Source of the DNA: Cyclobacterium salsum
GTDB lineage: Bacteria > Bacteroidota > Bacteroidia > Cytophagales > Cyclobacteriaceae
Assembly (NCBI RefSeq): GCF_010119245.1
Contig: NZ_WNKG01000009.1
Span: 1 to 64,000, forward strand
DNA: 64,000 bases
Reading direction: 5' to 3'
A program made the position numbers and the translations under genes. Shown piece by piece: positions 39,091 through 46,752 of the stretch. How positions within the stretch are numbered: the stretch's first letter is position 1; every line of letters starts with the position of its first letter. Below the pieces are notes generated by a model that worked only from the letters and a program-made list of their open reading frames with translations, was not told where the DNA came from and did no database searches.

Positions 39091-39153
39091 GGATTGGTCT
39101 TTGTGTTTTTCTAAAATTATTCACAAGATTGAGGCAGCAATTAAATCCAGTTT

Positions 39154-39624
39154 ATGCATTCCTTATTGCTTACATTTATTATTTTGGCCTTTTCTTGCTT
39201 ACCTGAAACCGTAAAGAGCCAATCCAGAAGCGATTATAAGATATTAAAAACCAATAACGCTTATGTCGTCAAAACCGAGGCAAAAGACTACACCCGAATC
39301 AATACAGAAGTGTTAAGCCTTGACTGTTCTTCTGCCCTACTAAGTCGGGAATTGAATTTCGAAAAGATCTCCTCTTATTTTGATGAAGACTCAAGAACCA
39401 TTTTCAGGAATATCAAAGCGCAAGCACGTATATACGTAGATATTCAAGGAGAAGTTAAAGATTTGTATTTCATCTGTGAAAGTGATCCTGAAAAGCACGG
39501 GGTGGATTTTAGGCAATTGGAAAAAGCGATTCGCAGAAAAATTAGAATCGTGGAGAATGAAAGCTGCCTGCCCAAGTTCGAAGATCAATATATCTCCTGG
39601 TACATTCCGCTTTATCAATATTAA
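39154..39624 (+). CDS. exported hypothetical protein
   Basis: 156 residues from ATG at 39154, not recognised. Residues 1-22 form a signal peptide ending near Val-Lys-Ser-Gln-Ser. The C-terminal half (Ala-Arg-Ile-Tyr-Val-Asp-Ile-Gln-Gly-Glu-Val-Lys-Asp) looks like an alpha/beta unit faintly similar to a TonB C-terminal domain, but it lacks a membrane anchor and the match is only an impression. Two Cys (in Asp-Cys-Ser-Ser and Phe-Ile-Cys-Glu) plus one near the end could pair in the periplasm. Confidence 0.6.
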   Translation: MHSLLLTFIILAFSCLPETVKSQSRSDYKILKTNNAYVVKTEAKDYTRINTEVLSLDCSSALLSRELNFEKISSYFDEDSRTIFRNIKAQARIYVDIQGEVKDLYFICESDPEKHGVDFRQLEKAIRRKIRIVENESCLPKFEDQYISWYIPLYQY

Positions 39625-39681
39625 CAGGCTTTAAAAAGATCGGGGAATAGGGACGCAAGGACAGTTTTTTTAACGTTTTTC

Positions 39682-40104
39682 TCACTCCAGAGAATCTTCA
39701 TTTGTTTGGAATGGATACCGCTGCCATTTCACCTGCCCCATAGCTGTTTTTTCGTAGGAAGCGACACAGTAGGATTGCCATTTTTCGTCAAAATAGGGTG
39801 ATTCCGGAAACAAACGCAGTTCTTCCAAAGGCCTGTCAAAAAAGAATACACGGGTGTTTCCGTATTTGGTATGCGGCATGTAGTCTCCATAGGATTGCAT
39901 GTCATCCCAAAGCTGCTCATCCGAATATACCGCAAAAACCCGGATCACTGGACCGGTATTATTTTCGTTTCGATACTGGGCCAGTTCCTGATAGTCTCCC
40001 TTCAAATCCTGTACACCAGGCTGAGTGAAACTGTCGACCAGCATCAGCAGCACCAAAATCCCTACGAAGCCTGCAATCAGGTAAAACCAATAATTTGTTT
40101 TCAT
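39682..40104 (-). CDS. membrane-anchored hypothetical protein
   Basis: 140 residues from ATG at 40104; a TTG at 40119 would add five residues. A single N-terminal helix (Phe-Tyr-Leu-Ile-Ala-Gly-Phe-Val-Gly-Ile-Leu-Val-Leu-Leu-Met-Leu) anchors an otherwise soluble domain with motifs Val-Tyr-Ser-Asp-Glu-Gln-Leu-Trp-Asp-Asp-Met and Thr-Arg-Val-Phe-Phe-Phe-Asp. Not recognised. It is divergent from the HemJ-like gene with 49 bp between start codons, so the promoters must overlap and the two may be co-regulated. Confidence 0.7.
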   Translation of the reverse strand: MKTNYWFYLIAGFVGILVLLMLVDSFTQPGVQDLKGDYQELAQYRNENNTGPVIRVFAVYSDEQLWDDMQSYGDYMPHTKYGNTRVFFFDRPLEELRLFPESPYFDEKWQSYCVASYEKTAMGQVKWQRYPFQTNEDSLE

Positions 40105-40153
40105 TTTATAAATAACCAATAGGAAACCCTTAATTTAGCACAAATTAATAACA

Positions 40154-40690
40154 ATGGCATTCGAATACCTAAAAGCCCTTCATATCATTTTCGTAGTTAC
40201 CTGGTTTGCCGGATTGTTTTATGTGGTCCGGCTTTTTATTTACCAAACAGAAGCGCTGCAACGGCCAGAGGCAGAACGCAGTGTCCTTAAGCCTCAATTG
40301 GACCTGATGACCCGGAGGCTTTGGACCATCATCGCCTGGCCATCGGCAGTACTGACACTGATGCTGGGAATTGCCGTTTTGCTTTACCGTCCTGGCTACC
40401 TTCAACTGCCCTTTATGCATGCCAAACTGGGATTTGTCGTTTTGCTTTACGCCTATCACCTGGGCTGTCACCGTATTTACCTGTCCCTTCAAAAAGACCG
40501 GGTGGTCTGGAGCAGTACCCGGCTCCGCTTATGGAACGAACTCGCTACCCTCCTGCTTTTTGCGATTGTATTCCTGATCGTCCTCAAAAACCTGCTCAAC
40601 ATGGTTTGGGGTATGGTCGGATTACTTGTGCTCGGAGTCTTACTGATGCTGGCGACCAAATGGTACAAAAAAGTACGGGAACGGAACTAA
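40154..40690 (+). CDS. HemJ-like protoporphyrinogen IX oxidase (UPF0093/CopD family)
   Basis: 178 residues from ATG at 40154. Four to five membrane helices are visible. The conserved His10 in Leu-His-Ile-Ile-Phe-Val-Val-Thr-Trp-Phe-Ala-Gly, a second His in His-Ala-Lys-Leu-Gly-Phe and Arg-Leu-Trp-Asn-Glu match HemJ, which oxidises protoporphyrinogen IX in the heme pathway and itself binds heme. The family is short (about 140-180 residues). It lies just upstream of SCO1 and cytochrome c genes on the same strand, consistent with heme and respiratory-complex assembly. Confidence 0.88.
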   Translation: MAFEYLKALHIIFVVTWFAGLFYVVRLFIYQTEALQRPEAERSVLKPQLDLMTRRLWTIIAWPSAVLTLMLGIAVLLYRPGYLQLPFMHAKLGFVVLLYAYHLGCHRIYLSLQKDRVVWSSTRLRLWNELATLLLFAIVFLIVLKNLLNMVWGMVGLLVLGVLLMLATKWYKKVRERN

Positions 40691-40719
40691 TTCCACTTTC
40701 CCGCTGTCTTATAAAAAAT

Positions 40720-41385
40720 ATGAAAACCATTCTTTCTTCAAAAATCTACCAAGTGGTACTACTGGGTCTCCTGGCCGCCTGCCAGAGCCCTTCCAGCTCG
40801 GATAAACTCCCAATCCTTGGAAACCGCCATGCGGAGGAGCTAACGGTAAACGGCCGAACCCATACAGATACCGTTTACCATACCATTGCTGATTTTGCTT
40901 TTCTGAATCAGGAAGGGGATACGGTTTCAAATGTCGATGTGGCAGGAAAAGTATACGTCGCCGATTTCTTTTTTACGAGTTGCCCTACGATTTGCCCCAT
41001 TATGAAAAAGGAAATGCTTCGGGTTTACGAGGCATTTAAAGAGGAGTCTGACTTCAAAATCCTCAGTCATACCATAGATCCTGAGTACGATACGGTGGCC
41101 TTACTTAAAGACTATGCCGCCAGACTGGGAGTAGAAAATGCCGATACCTGGAATTTTCTCACCGGAGATCAGGAAAAGATTTTTGAAATAGGACAAACTT
41201 CCTATTTAACCACGGCCATGTCCGATAAAAACGAACCTGGTGGCTATCTGCACAGCGGTGCCTTCGTCCTTATTGATCAGCAGGGTAGGATCCGCGGGGT
41301 GTATGATGGCACCAAAGCCACACAAGTAGATCGTCTGATCAACGACATCCCCAAGCTTCTTGCCTTACCGGATGAAAGCAGTTGA
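40720..41385 (+). CDS. SCO1/SenC-family copper chaperone lipoprotein
   Basis: 221 residues from ATG at 40720, 29 bp after the HemJ-like stop. The same frame stays open for 133 codons upstream, but that stretch is only antisense-type shadow of the hemJ-like gene. The leader ends Leu-Ala-Ala-Cys21. A thioredoxin fold carries Cys-Pro-Thr-Ile-Cys-Pro (CxxxC) and a distal His in Tyr-Leu-His-Ser-Gly-Ala-Phe, the three copper ligands of Sco proteins. It delivers copper to the CuA site of cytochrome c oxidase or acts as a thiol reductase. It overlaps the cytochrome c gene downstream by 14 bp. Confidence 0.93.
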   Translation: MKTILSSKIYQVVLLGLLAACQSPSSSDKLPILGNRHAEELTVNGRTHTDTVYHTIADFAFLNQEGDTVSNVDVAGKVYVADFFFTSCPTICPIMKKEMLRVYEAFKEESDFKILSHTIDPEYDTVALLKDYAARLGVENADTWNFLTGDQEKIFEIGQTSYLTTAMSDKNEPGGYLHSGAFVLIDQQGRIRGVYDGTKATQVDRLINDIPKLLALPDESS

Positions 41386-41833
41386 ATTATTAACCCTTCC
41401 TATCCTTCTGGTTTTCCTTGCCTGCAGTGCTTCAACGGAGGAAAAAGTTCCTGGAATCCAGGAAATACAGGATCTAAAAACCAAACAGTATGCCATTCAG
41501 GGGCAGCAACTTTACTTAACCTATTGCAGTAATTGCCACCAGGAAGATGGAAGTGGGCTGAAACGCCTCATTCCTCCCCTTCGTGAATCCGATTATATGT
41601 TGGAGGATATTGCTCGCACCATTCGTATTATCCATTACGGGGCGCAAGGTGAAATGACGGTAAACGGACTGGTGTACAACCAACCCATGCCTGGAAACCC
41701 CCAATTAACCCCCTTGGAAATCGCTCAAATCAGCACCTATATTTATAATGTCTGGGGTCATCAGAAAGGAATCATTTCTTCCAATCAGGTGAAAGAGGCA
41801 TTATCGGACCAATCAGATTTGGACGTTCAATAA
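41372..41833 (+). CDS. c-type cytochrome lipoprotein
   Basis: 153 residues from ATG at 41372, starting inside the end of the SCO1-like gene. The leader ends Leu-Ala-Cys. One heme site, Cys-Ser-Asn-Cys-His, lies near residue 53, and a Met in Gln-Pro-Met-Pro-Gly-Asn is the likely second axial ligand, so it is a single-heme class I cytochrome. It probably carries electrons in the periplasm to an oxidase whose CuA site the SCO1-like protein serves. It converges with the next gene, the ends overlapping by 21 bp. Confidence 0.92.
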   Translation: MKAVELLTLPILLVFLACSASTEEKVPGIQEIQDLKTKQYAIQGQQLYLTYCSNCHQEDGSGLKRLIPPLRESDYMLEDIARTIRIIHYGAQGEMTVNGLVYNQPMPGNPQLTPLEIAQISTYIYNVWGHQKGIISSNQVKEALSDQSDLDVQ

Positions 41834-42238
41834 AGAATCGGAAACCGAAAGTGCCGATTTGATATCGTCCCTTACCTTTTCTACCTTTTTTAATTGCTCT
41901 TCCAGATAGGACTTCGTTTCTTCTTCTGTCATATCCTCGTAGTCGCTCTCAAACTGCCGCATCCAGACGAACATGCCATCATATGCTCGTTCGCAGGATT
42001 GGGCAGCAGCTTCCAGGGACTGCAAATGGCTTTCAGCAGCAGCAGACACCTGCTCCAGGGAATCACCTTGTTCCCTGAGTTTGTTTTGAAGACTTTTTAG
42101 CTTACCTATTTCAGGCATTACCTCGTCGTGGACAGAAATAACGCGGTCTTTTAACGCCTGATTTTCATTTTTTCCGTCACTACAAGAAAATAGTAGCGTG
42201 AAAAACACCATAATTAAAGGAAAAGGTTTTAATTTCAT
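41813..42238 (-). CDS. helical lipoprotein of unknown function
   Basis: 141 residues from ATG at 42238. The leader ends Leu-Phe-Ser-Cys-Ser-Asp-Gly-Lys. The remainder is Glu/Lys/Leu-rich and should form two or three long helices, possibly a coiled coil, with no enzyme motif. One Cys sits in Gln-Ser-Cys-Glu-Arg. Similar small lipoproteins are seen beside cytochrome and SCO genes in related genomes as far as I recall. Function unknown. Confidence 0.72.
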   Translation of the reverse strand: MKLKPFPLIMVFFTLLFSCSDGKNENQALKDRVISVHDEVMPEIGKLKSLQNKLREQGDSLEQVSAAAESHLQSLEAAAQSCERAYDGMFVWMRQFESDYEDMTEEETKSYLEEQLKKVEKVRDDIKSALSVSDSLLNVQI

Positions 42239-42370
42239 GTCCTATTGTTTCTGGAATTTTTGAGAGTTTATTATCTTTCAGGTAAACTTTATAAAAAACC
42301 TTTATAAAGAAATGAAAATTACCGATTTTTTACTAGCAATAAAAAATTCTATTCTAAAAAGATAATAAAA

Positions 42371-43216
42371 ATGAATATGAAGCCATTTTGTTTTGCCAGG
42401 GATAAAATCATCGAAAGTAATCAGGCCAGCCTGCATCCGCTGGATATAGGATTGATTCGAGGTTATGCCATATTTGATTTCTTCCGTACAGTGGGCAGGC
42501 ATCCCCTTTTTCTAGAGGAATACCTCAAACGTTTCACCGATTCAGCTGCTAAGGCAGGGCTTCCCCTGGATTACAGCATGCAGGAATTAAAAGAAATCAT
42601 ATACGCACTAATAGCGAAAAACGAGCATGAGGACGGAGGAGTCCGTATGATTCTTACCGGAGGCCTCTCGGATAATCACTTTTTACCGGCGCGGGGTCAG
42701 GTATTTATTTTTTGTGAAGCGCTGCAATTGCCCGGCGAAGAAAAATACCAAAAAGGGGTTAAACTGCTTAGCACTAGTTATGTGCGACCGATGCCGGCTA
42801 TCAAAACAACTAATTACACCCTCCCTTGCTACCTTAGCCTGGACTGGAAAGCACAAGGAGCGGAGGACGTGGTTTATCATTACGAAGGAAGGGTTTCGGA
42901 AAGCTCCCGCAGTAATATTTTCATGGTCAAACATGGGCTCCTTTACACTCCCCAACGCGATATACTATGGGGAATCACACGGGATAAGGTGATTCGATTG
43001 GCAAAAGATGTCAGCTTTACCGATTTTAGTTTGGAGGATCTCATGGCGGCAGATGAGGTGTTTATTAGCTCTACGACGAAAAGAATTTTACCGGTAACCC
43101 AAATCGATCAGGTTCGGATAGGTGATGGCATGCCCGGACCACTCACTAGAAATCTGATGCAATCGTTTTTAGCCCTCGAAACCGAAACCGCAACATCAGC
43201 AGCTTCAGGATATTAG
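42371..43216 (+). CDS. class IV aminotransferase (PLP-dependent, BCAT/DAAT/ADCL fold)
   Basis: 281 residues from ATG at 42371. Lys145 in Ile-Lys-Thr-Thr-Asn-Tyr is the PLP-binding residue. The Glu in Val-Ser-Glu-Ser-Ser-Arg-Ser-Asn-Ile-Phe and the C-terminal Asp-Glu-Val-Phe-Ile-Ser-Ser-Thr-Thr-Lys match the fold. The Arg30-Gly-Tyr-Ala-Ile-Phe-Asp opening is shared by D-amino acid and branched-chain transaminases and by aminodeoxychorismate lyase, so substrate specificity is not assigned. The next gene converges with an 7-bp gap. Confidence 0.9.
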   Translation: MNMKPFCFARDKIIESNQASLHPLDIGLIRGYAIFDFFRTVGRHPLFLEEYLKRFTDSAAKAGLPLDYSMQELKEIIYALIAKNEHEDGGVRMILTGGLSDNHFLPARGQVFIFCEALQLPGEEKYQKGVKLLSTSYVRPMPAIKTTNYTLPCYLSLDWKAQGAEDVVYHYEGRVSESSRSNIFMVKHGLLYTPQRDILWGITRDKVIRLAKDVSFTDFSLEDLMAADEVFISSTTKRILPVTQIDQVRIGDGMPGPLTRNLMQSFLALETETATSAASGY

Positions 43217-43223
43217 AACCTTA

Positions 43224-43649
43224 TCAGGGAGAAATTAACTGAGCATCGGTCAGAATGTACATTAATTTCTCGGGATCCTTGGCGTTCAGTACCAGGGTTC
43301 CTTTCACTTGGACCTTCTTGGAAGTATACTTAATGGGGTCTTCGAGCATTACTTCCATCACTGTTTCAGGACCTCCTGATCCACAAAAAAAGCATTCTGC
43401 CAGCGGAAGAGAGGAAAGAATGATATGCTCTGGTTTGAACATCCCTTCGAAAGGAATAATATATCCATCTGCAGTGACTTCTTTTCCTTCGAGCCCCCTG
43501 ACTTTTTCATCAAAAACGGGCAGGTAAAGTTCTCCAAATTCATCCTCCCCAATTTCATAAGTTACCTTGGACAGGTCTTTCCACACGCTGTTTTGCTGCG
43601 CCAGCGCCGAAAATGAAAAAAACGTCAATAAGATAATAAGGTATTTCAT
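43224..43649 (-). CDS. DUF3299-like exported protein
   Basis: 141 residues from ATG at 43649; longer starts would overlap the upstream permease and lack a signal. A signal peptide (Tyr-Leu-Ile-Ile-Leu-Leu-Thr-Phe-Phe ... Ala-Leu-Ala-Gln) is followed by one compact domain with Val-Thr-Ala-Asp-Gly-Tyr-Ile-Ile-Pro and Cys-Phe-Phe-Cys-Gly. The Cys-x-x-Cys could bind a metal. DUF3299 proteins often sit beside MacB-like ABC genes; here the gene follows the permease gene by 14 bp, so all three probably work together, by my reading on metal ions. Confidence 0.75.
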   Translation of the reverse strand: MKYLIILLTFFSFSALAQQNSVWKDLSKVTYEIGEDEFGELYLPVFDEKVRGLEGKEVTADGYIIPFEGMFKPEHIILSSLPLAECFFCGSGGPETVMEVMLEDPIKYTSKKVQVKGTLVLNAKDPEKLMYILTDAQLISP

Positions 43650-43663
43650 AGATAGTTCAATAT

Positions 43664-44890
43664 TTACTTGGTTAACTGCGAGGCAATATCGGTTCGATAC
43701 GCATTCCATGCTGGTATCAGTGAGGCCATCACCCCTACCACCAGGGCGTAGACAAGTATCCACCACTCCCTGCTAAGAAATACAGTAGCGGTAAGTCCGG
43801 ACATTACCCCTTGTTCATTAAGCATAACCAAAACGAACAGAAAAAAGTGTCCGATCAGTATGCCAAATAAGGCCCCCAAAAAAGTAAGCATCAAACCCTC
43901 CAGAATTATCAGAAAAAACAGTTGCCCTTTAGATGCGCCAATGGCCCGCATAACGGCCAAGTCATATTTCCTTTCTTTCAAGGAATTGTACAAGGCAATA
44001 AATATTCCCAGCGCGGCAATAGAGACGATGACCAAAGCCAACCCTCTGATCAGGGAAATGCCCACTCCCAGCAGTTCAAATAGCCGGGAAATTTCAAAGG
44101 AGGGAGATGCCGCCTGCAAGGACGTTCGGCTGTTAACCATTCTGGGTAACTGAACGGCAGCGATAGGGTTTCTATATTGAACCAATAGAGTGGTGATTTC
44201 GCGGGTTTCCTCCGCAGAAATTTCAGGAAGGCCGGTTGTAGCCACCTCCTGCTCCATTTTATCGTGATCGTGTTCTTCATCATGGGAATACCATACTGAT
44301 TCGATGCTGGTCAGAATCAACTGATCCACCACGTTTCCCCCGGATGCCAAGACTCCCACCACTTTATAGGGATGTTCGTCGTGTTCGTGGCTGGCTGCGG
44401 CTATCCCATGAGATCCCACAAAGGTGTCTCCGACCTCCAATTCCAATTTTTCCGCTACCACATTGCCTATCACCACGTCAAAAGGCCGCAGCCAGGCATC
44501 GCCACTGGCAAATTCGGTTTCGTACAATTTCAGGTAATCGTGGTTGGTTCCCACTATCCGGTATCCCTGGTAGTTGTCTCCCAATCCCATGGGAATGGTG
44601 TTTTTAATTAACCGGTTGGCAGAAAGCTGGTCGGCTTCATCAAGGGGGATATTTCCGGTGGGAAAATCGATATGATATACCGATGAAAGTACTAATTGCA
44701 AGGGACTGCCTTTGGCTCCAACCACCAGGTCAATACCGGCAGCATCCCGGTTCATTTTGTTTTCAAACTGATCCTGAATCAGGATCAGGACCGTAATGAT
44801 AGAAAGTCCCAGGGCCAGTAGAAGGATGTTCAATCCCGTATTCCAGGGCTTTACCATCAGATATTTCCAGCCAAGCTTAAACATGTTCAT
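43664..44890 (-). CDS. FtsX/MacB-type ABC permease with His-rich periplasmic insert
   Basis: 408 residues from ATG at 44890, which overlaps the stop of the ATPase gene as ATGA. Four membrane helices: about 20-40 and three near the C-terminus (about 285-305, 330-350, 375-395). The periplasmic domain carries two His/Asp/Glu clusters: His168-Glu-His170-Asp-Glu-His173 and His203-Asp-Glu-Glu-His207-Asp-His209. These are not general features of the MacB family and suggest binding of zinc, copper or nickel. Such permeases usually move proteins or act mechanically rather than carry solutes through a pore. Confidence 0.87.
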   Translation of the reverse strand: MNMFKLGWKYLMVKPWNTGLNILLLALGLSIITVLILIQDQFENKMNRDAAGIDLVVGAKGSPLQLVLSSVYHIDFPTGNIPLDEADQLSANRLIKNTIPMGLGDNYQGYRIVGTNHDYLKLYETEFASGDAWLRPFDVVIGNVVAEKLELEVGDTFVGSHGIAAASHEHDEHPYKVVGVLASGGNVVDQLILTSIESVWYSHDEEHDHDKMEQEVATTGLPEISAEETREITTLLVQYRNPIAAVQLPRMVNSRTSLQAASPSFEISRLFELLGVGISLIRGLALVIVSIAALGIFIALYNSLKERKYDLAVMRAIGASKGQLFFLIILEGLMLTFLGALFGILIGHFFLFVLVMLNEQGVMSGLTATVFLSREWWILVYALVVGVMASLIPAWNAYRTDIASQLTK

Positions 44891-45525
44891 AAGTCCTTCC
44901 GCGTAATGGTTATGCGTTGTTCTATTTGATCTTTAATCCGCTGGTCGTGGGTGACGATAAGCAGGGCGGCATTGAGTTTAGCAGCCTGTTCTTTCAGAAG
45001 ATTGACTACTATATTGGCATTCTCATCGTCCAGACTAGCCGTGGGCTCGTCTGCAAGAATAATTTTCGGTTCATTTACCAGTGCCCTGGCGATGGACACC
45101 CGCTGGGCCTCTCCTTCACTTAGCGTTTCAATAGTAGCACGTTTCTTATCCAAAATATCCAGCTCCTCCAGAAAATGATCCACCCGCGAGGGGGAGGATT
45201 TGTTCACAAAAAACCGAGGCAGGGAAATGTTTTCTTCTACGGTAAGGGGAGCTAGAATATGGGGTTTTTGGAAAATAATGCCAATATGTTTGCCGCGAAA
45301 CGTATCCCGTTCATTTCCCTTCAGCGAATAAAGCGACACCCCGTCAATAAAGACCTGCCCCTGGTGAGGAGCCAGCAAGCCGCCCATGATGTTTAGCAGG
45401 GTGGTTTTTCCACTGCCCGATTTTCCAAGCACCAATAAGGCTTCACCGCCTTTAATGGTAAAATCCGGAATTAAGAATGTCTGGTCTTTATGGTAGGCAA
45501 ATTGAATGGAATCAACCGATATCAT
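44887..45525 (-). CDS. ABC transporter ATP-binding protein (MacB/LolD type)
   Basis: 212 residues from ATG at 45525. Walker A is Gly34-Lys-Ser-Gly-Ser-Gly-Lys-Thr41; the signature is Leu-Ser-Glu-Gly-Glu-Ala-Gln-Arg; Walker B is Ile-Ile-Leu-Ala-Asp-Glu-Pro-Thr-Ala-Ser-Leu-Asp. The signature lacks the usual Ser-Gly-Gly and reads Ser-Glu-Gly, as in some LolD-type ATPases. It powers the FtsX-like permease encoded next, and with the DUF3299-like protein forms a three-gene unit. Confidence 0.94.
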   Translation of the reverse strand: MISVDSIQFAYHKDQTFLIPDFTIKGGEALLVLGKSGSGKTTLLNIMGGLLAPHQGQVFIDGVSLYSLKGNERDTFRGKHIGIIFQKPHILAPLTVEENISLPRFFVNKSSPSRVDHFLEELDILDKKRATIETLSEGEAQRVSIARALVNEPKIILADEPTASLDDENANIVVNLLKEQAAKLNAALLIVTHDQRIKDQIEQRITITRKDL

Positions 45526-45531
45526 TTCTGC

Positions 45532-46743
45532 TTATTTTTTTGCCGGAATTTCGATTTTAAACTCCGTTCCTTTATTGATTTTGCTTGTAAAGCTGATTTT
45601 ACCTCCGATTACTTCGATGCATTTTTTTACGATGGAGAGCCCCAGCCCGGATCCTTCCCGGAGGCCCACGTTTTTTGCTCGGAAAAACCGGTCATACAAC
45701 TGAGACTGTTCGGCATCGGAAATTCCTATTCCCTCATCCTTGATGTATAATTTCAACAAATCATCCTCATGATTTACCCTAAAGGTGACCGTTCCACCGT
45801 CTTTTGAATACTTTACTGCATTCGACAGCAGGTTTTCAAGTATTTGGTAGAGCAGATCCATGTCTGAAGTGATCATTTTTGGAAGTTTCTCAAAATTAGT
45901 GATGATCTTCACATCGTTTTCAACGCCTGCCTTAACCATGTCTACGACTTCATTTAAGAAAGCAGAGGTATAGATTCGGACTGGTTTGTAATTCATTTTA
46001 TCCGCATCCGCCTTCCCGAAGAAGAGTACGCTGGTCAATAGACTATTGAGATTCCGAACCGAGTTTTCGATTTTGGAGGCATGTTTTACAATTTTCACCT
46101 TGAAAGGGTGGTCTTTTTCAGCATAAAGTTTTAATAACTGAGCCGAACTAAGAATGGAGGTGAGTGGTGTTTTAAAACCATGAGACACATTCTGAACGAT
46201 CCGGGATTTTAATTCGCTCAATTCCCTTTCTTTTTCCAGCGCCTTTTGCAGTTCTTTATTGGCTTCGTTGAGATCAGCGGTCCGTTTTTTTACTTTTTCC
46301 TCCAGCTCATTGTTAAGGTTTTGGAGTTCCTTTTCTTTCTTATCCTTAAAAATGGCCAATTCGATCACCATGTTTAACTCCCGGATATTAAAAGGTTTGA
46401 TTACATAAGCACTGGGATTGGTTACGGCCACCTTTTGCAGGGTTTCGGAATCCGAGCTTGCGGTCAGGTAAACGACCGGAATGTTGTATTTTTCATTGAT
46501 GATTTCGGTGGTTTTTATCCCATCCAGTTTACCGGAAAGATTGATATCCATCATGACAATATCCGCCCGGTTATCTTTCAGGATCTCCAGTGCCATTTCC
46601 CCGGAATCAGCCATCCCGATGATCTGATGGTGGTTTTTTTCAAGGGCTTTTTTAAGTAAAAGTGCAGAAACAGTATCGTCTTCCGTAATTAATATTTTTA
46701 AGGAAAACATCCGTTCGGAATTAGTAAAATCACTCATTTCCAT
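45532..46743 (-). CDS. receiver-histidine kinase (REC at N-terminus)
   Basis: 403 residues from ATG at 46743, nine bases after the propeller-kinase stop. Residues 15-130 form a receiver with Asp in Val-Met-Met-Asp-Ile-Asn and Lys in Ile-Lys-Pro-Phe. A coiled coil (about 135-180) leads to a HisKA domain with Ser-His-Gly-Phe-Lys-Thr-Pro and an ATPase domain with Asp-Glu-Gly-Ile-Gly and Gly-Ser-Gly-Leu-Gly-Leu. No membrane helix and no DNA-binding part. The layout suggests it receives phosphate from the propeller kinase and in turn passes it on, or its kinase activity is gated by the receiver. Confidence 0.93.
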   Translation of the reverse strand: MEMSDFTNSERMFSLKILITEDDTVSALLLKKALEKNHHQIIGMADSGEMALEILKDNRADIVMMDINLSGKLDGIKTTEIINEKYNIPVVYLTASSDSETLQKVAVTNPSAYVIKPFNIRELNMVIELAIFKDKKEKELQNLNNELEEKVKKRTADLNEANKELQKALEKERELSELKSRIVQNVSHGFKTPLTSILSSAQLLKLYAEKDHPFKVKIVKHASKIENSVRNLNSLLTSVLFFGKADADKMNYKPVRIYTSAFLNEVVDMVKAGVENDVKIITNFEKLPKMITSDMDLLYQILENLLSNAVKYSKDGGTVTFRVNHEDDLLKLYIKDEGIGISDAEQSQLYDRFFRAKNVGLREGSGLGLSIVKKCIEVIGGKISFTSKINKGTEFKIEIPAKK

Positions 46744-46752
46744 AAGATAGGT

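Noticed and set aside
40321-40719. N-terminal extension of the SCO1-like frame
   Set aside because: Antisense-type shadow of the HemJ-like gene; the lipoprotein leader begins at 40720.
41813-42238. Antitoxin or phage-related protein
   Set aside because: A lipobox and plain helical composition give no support for such a role.
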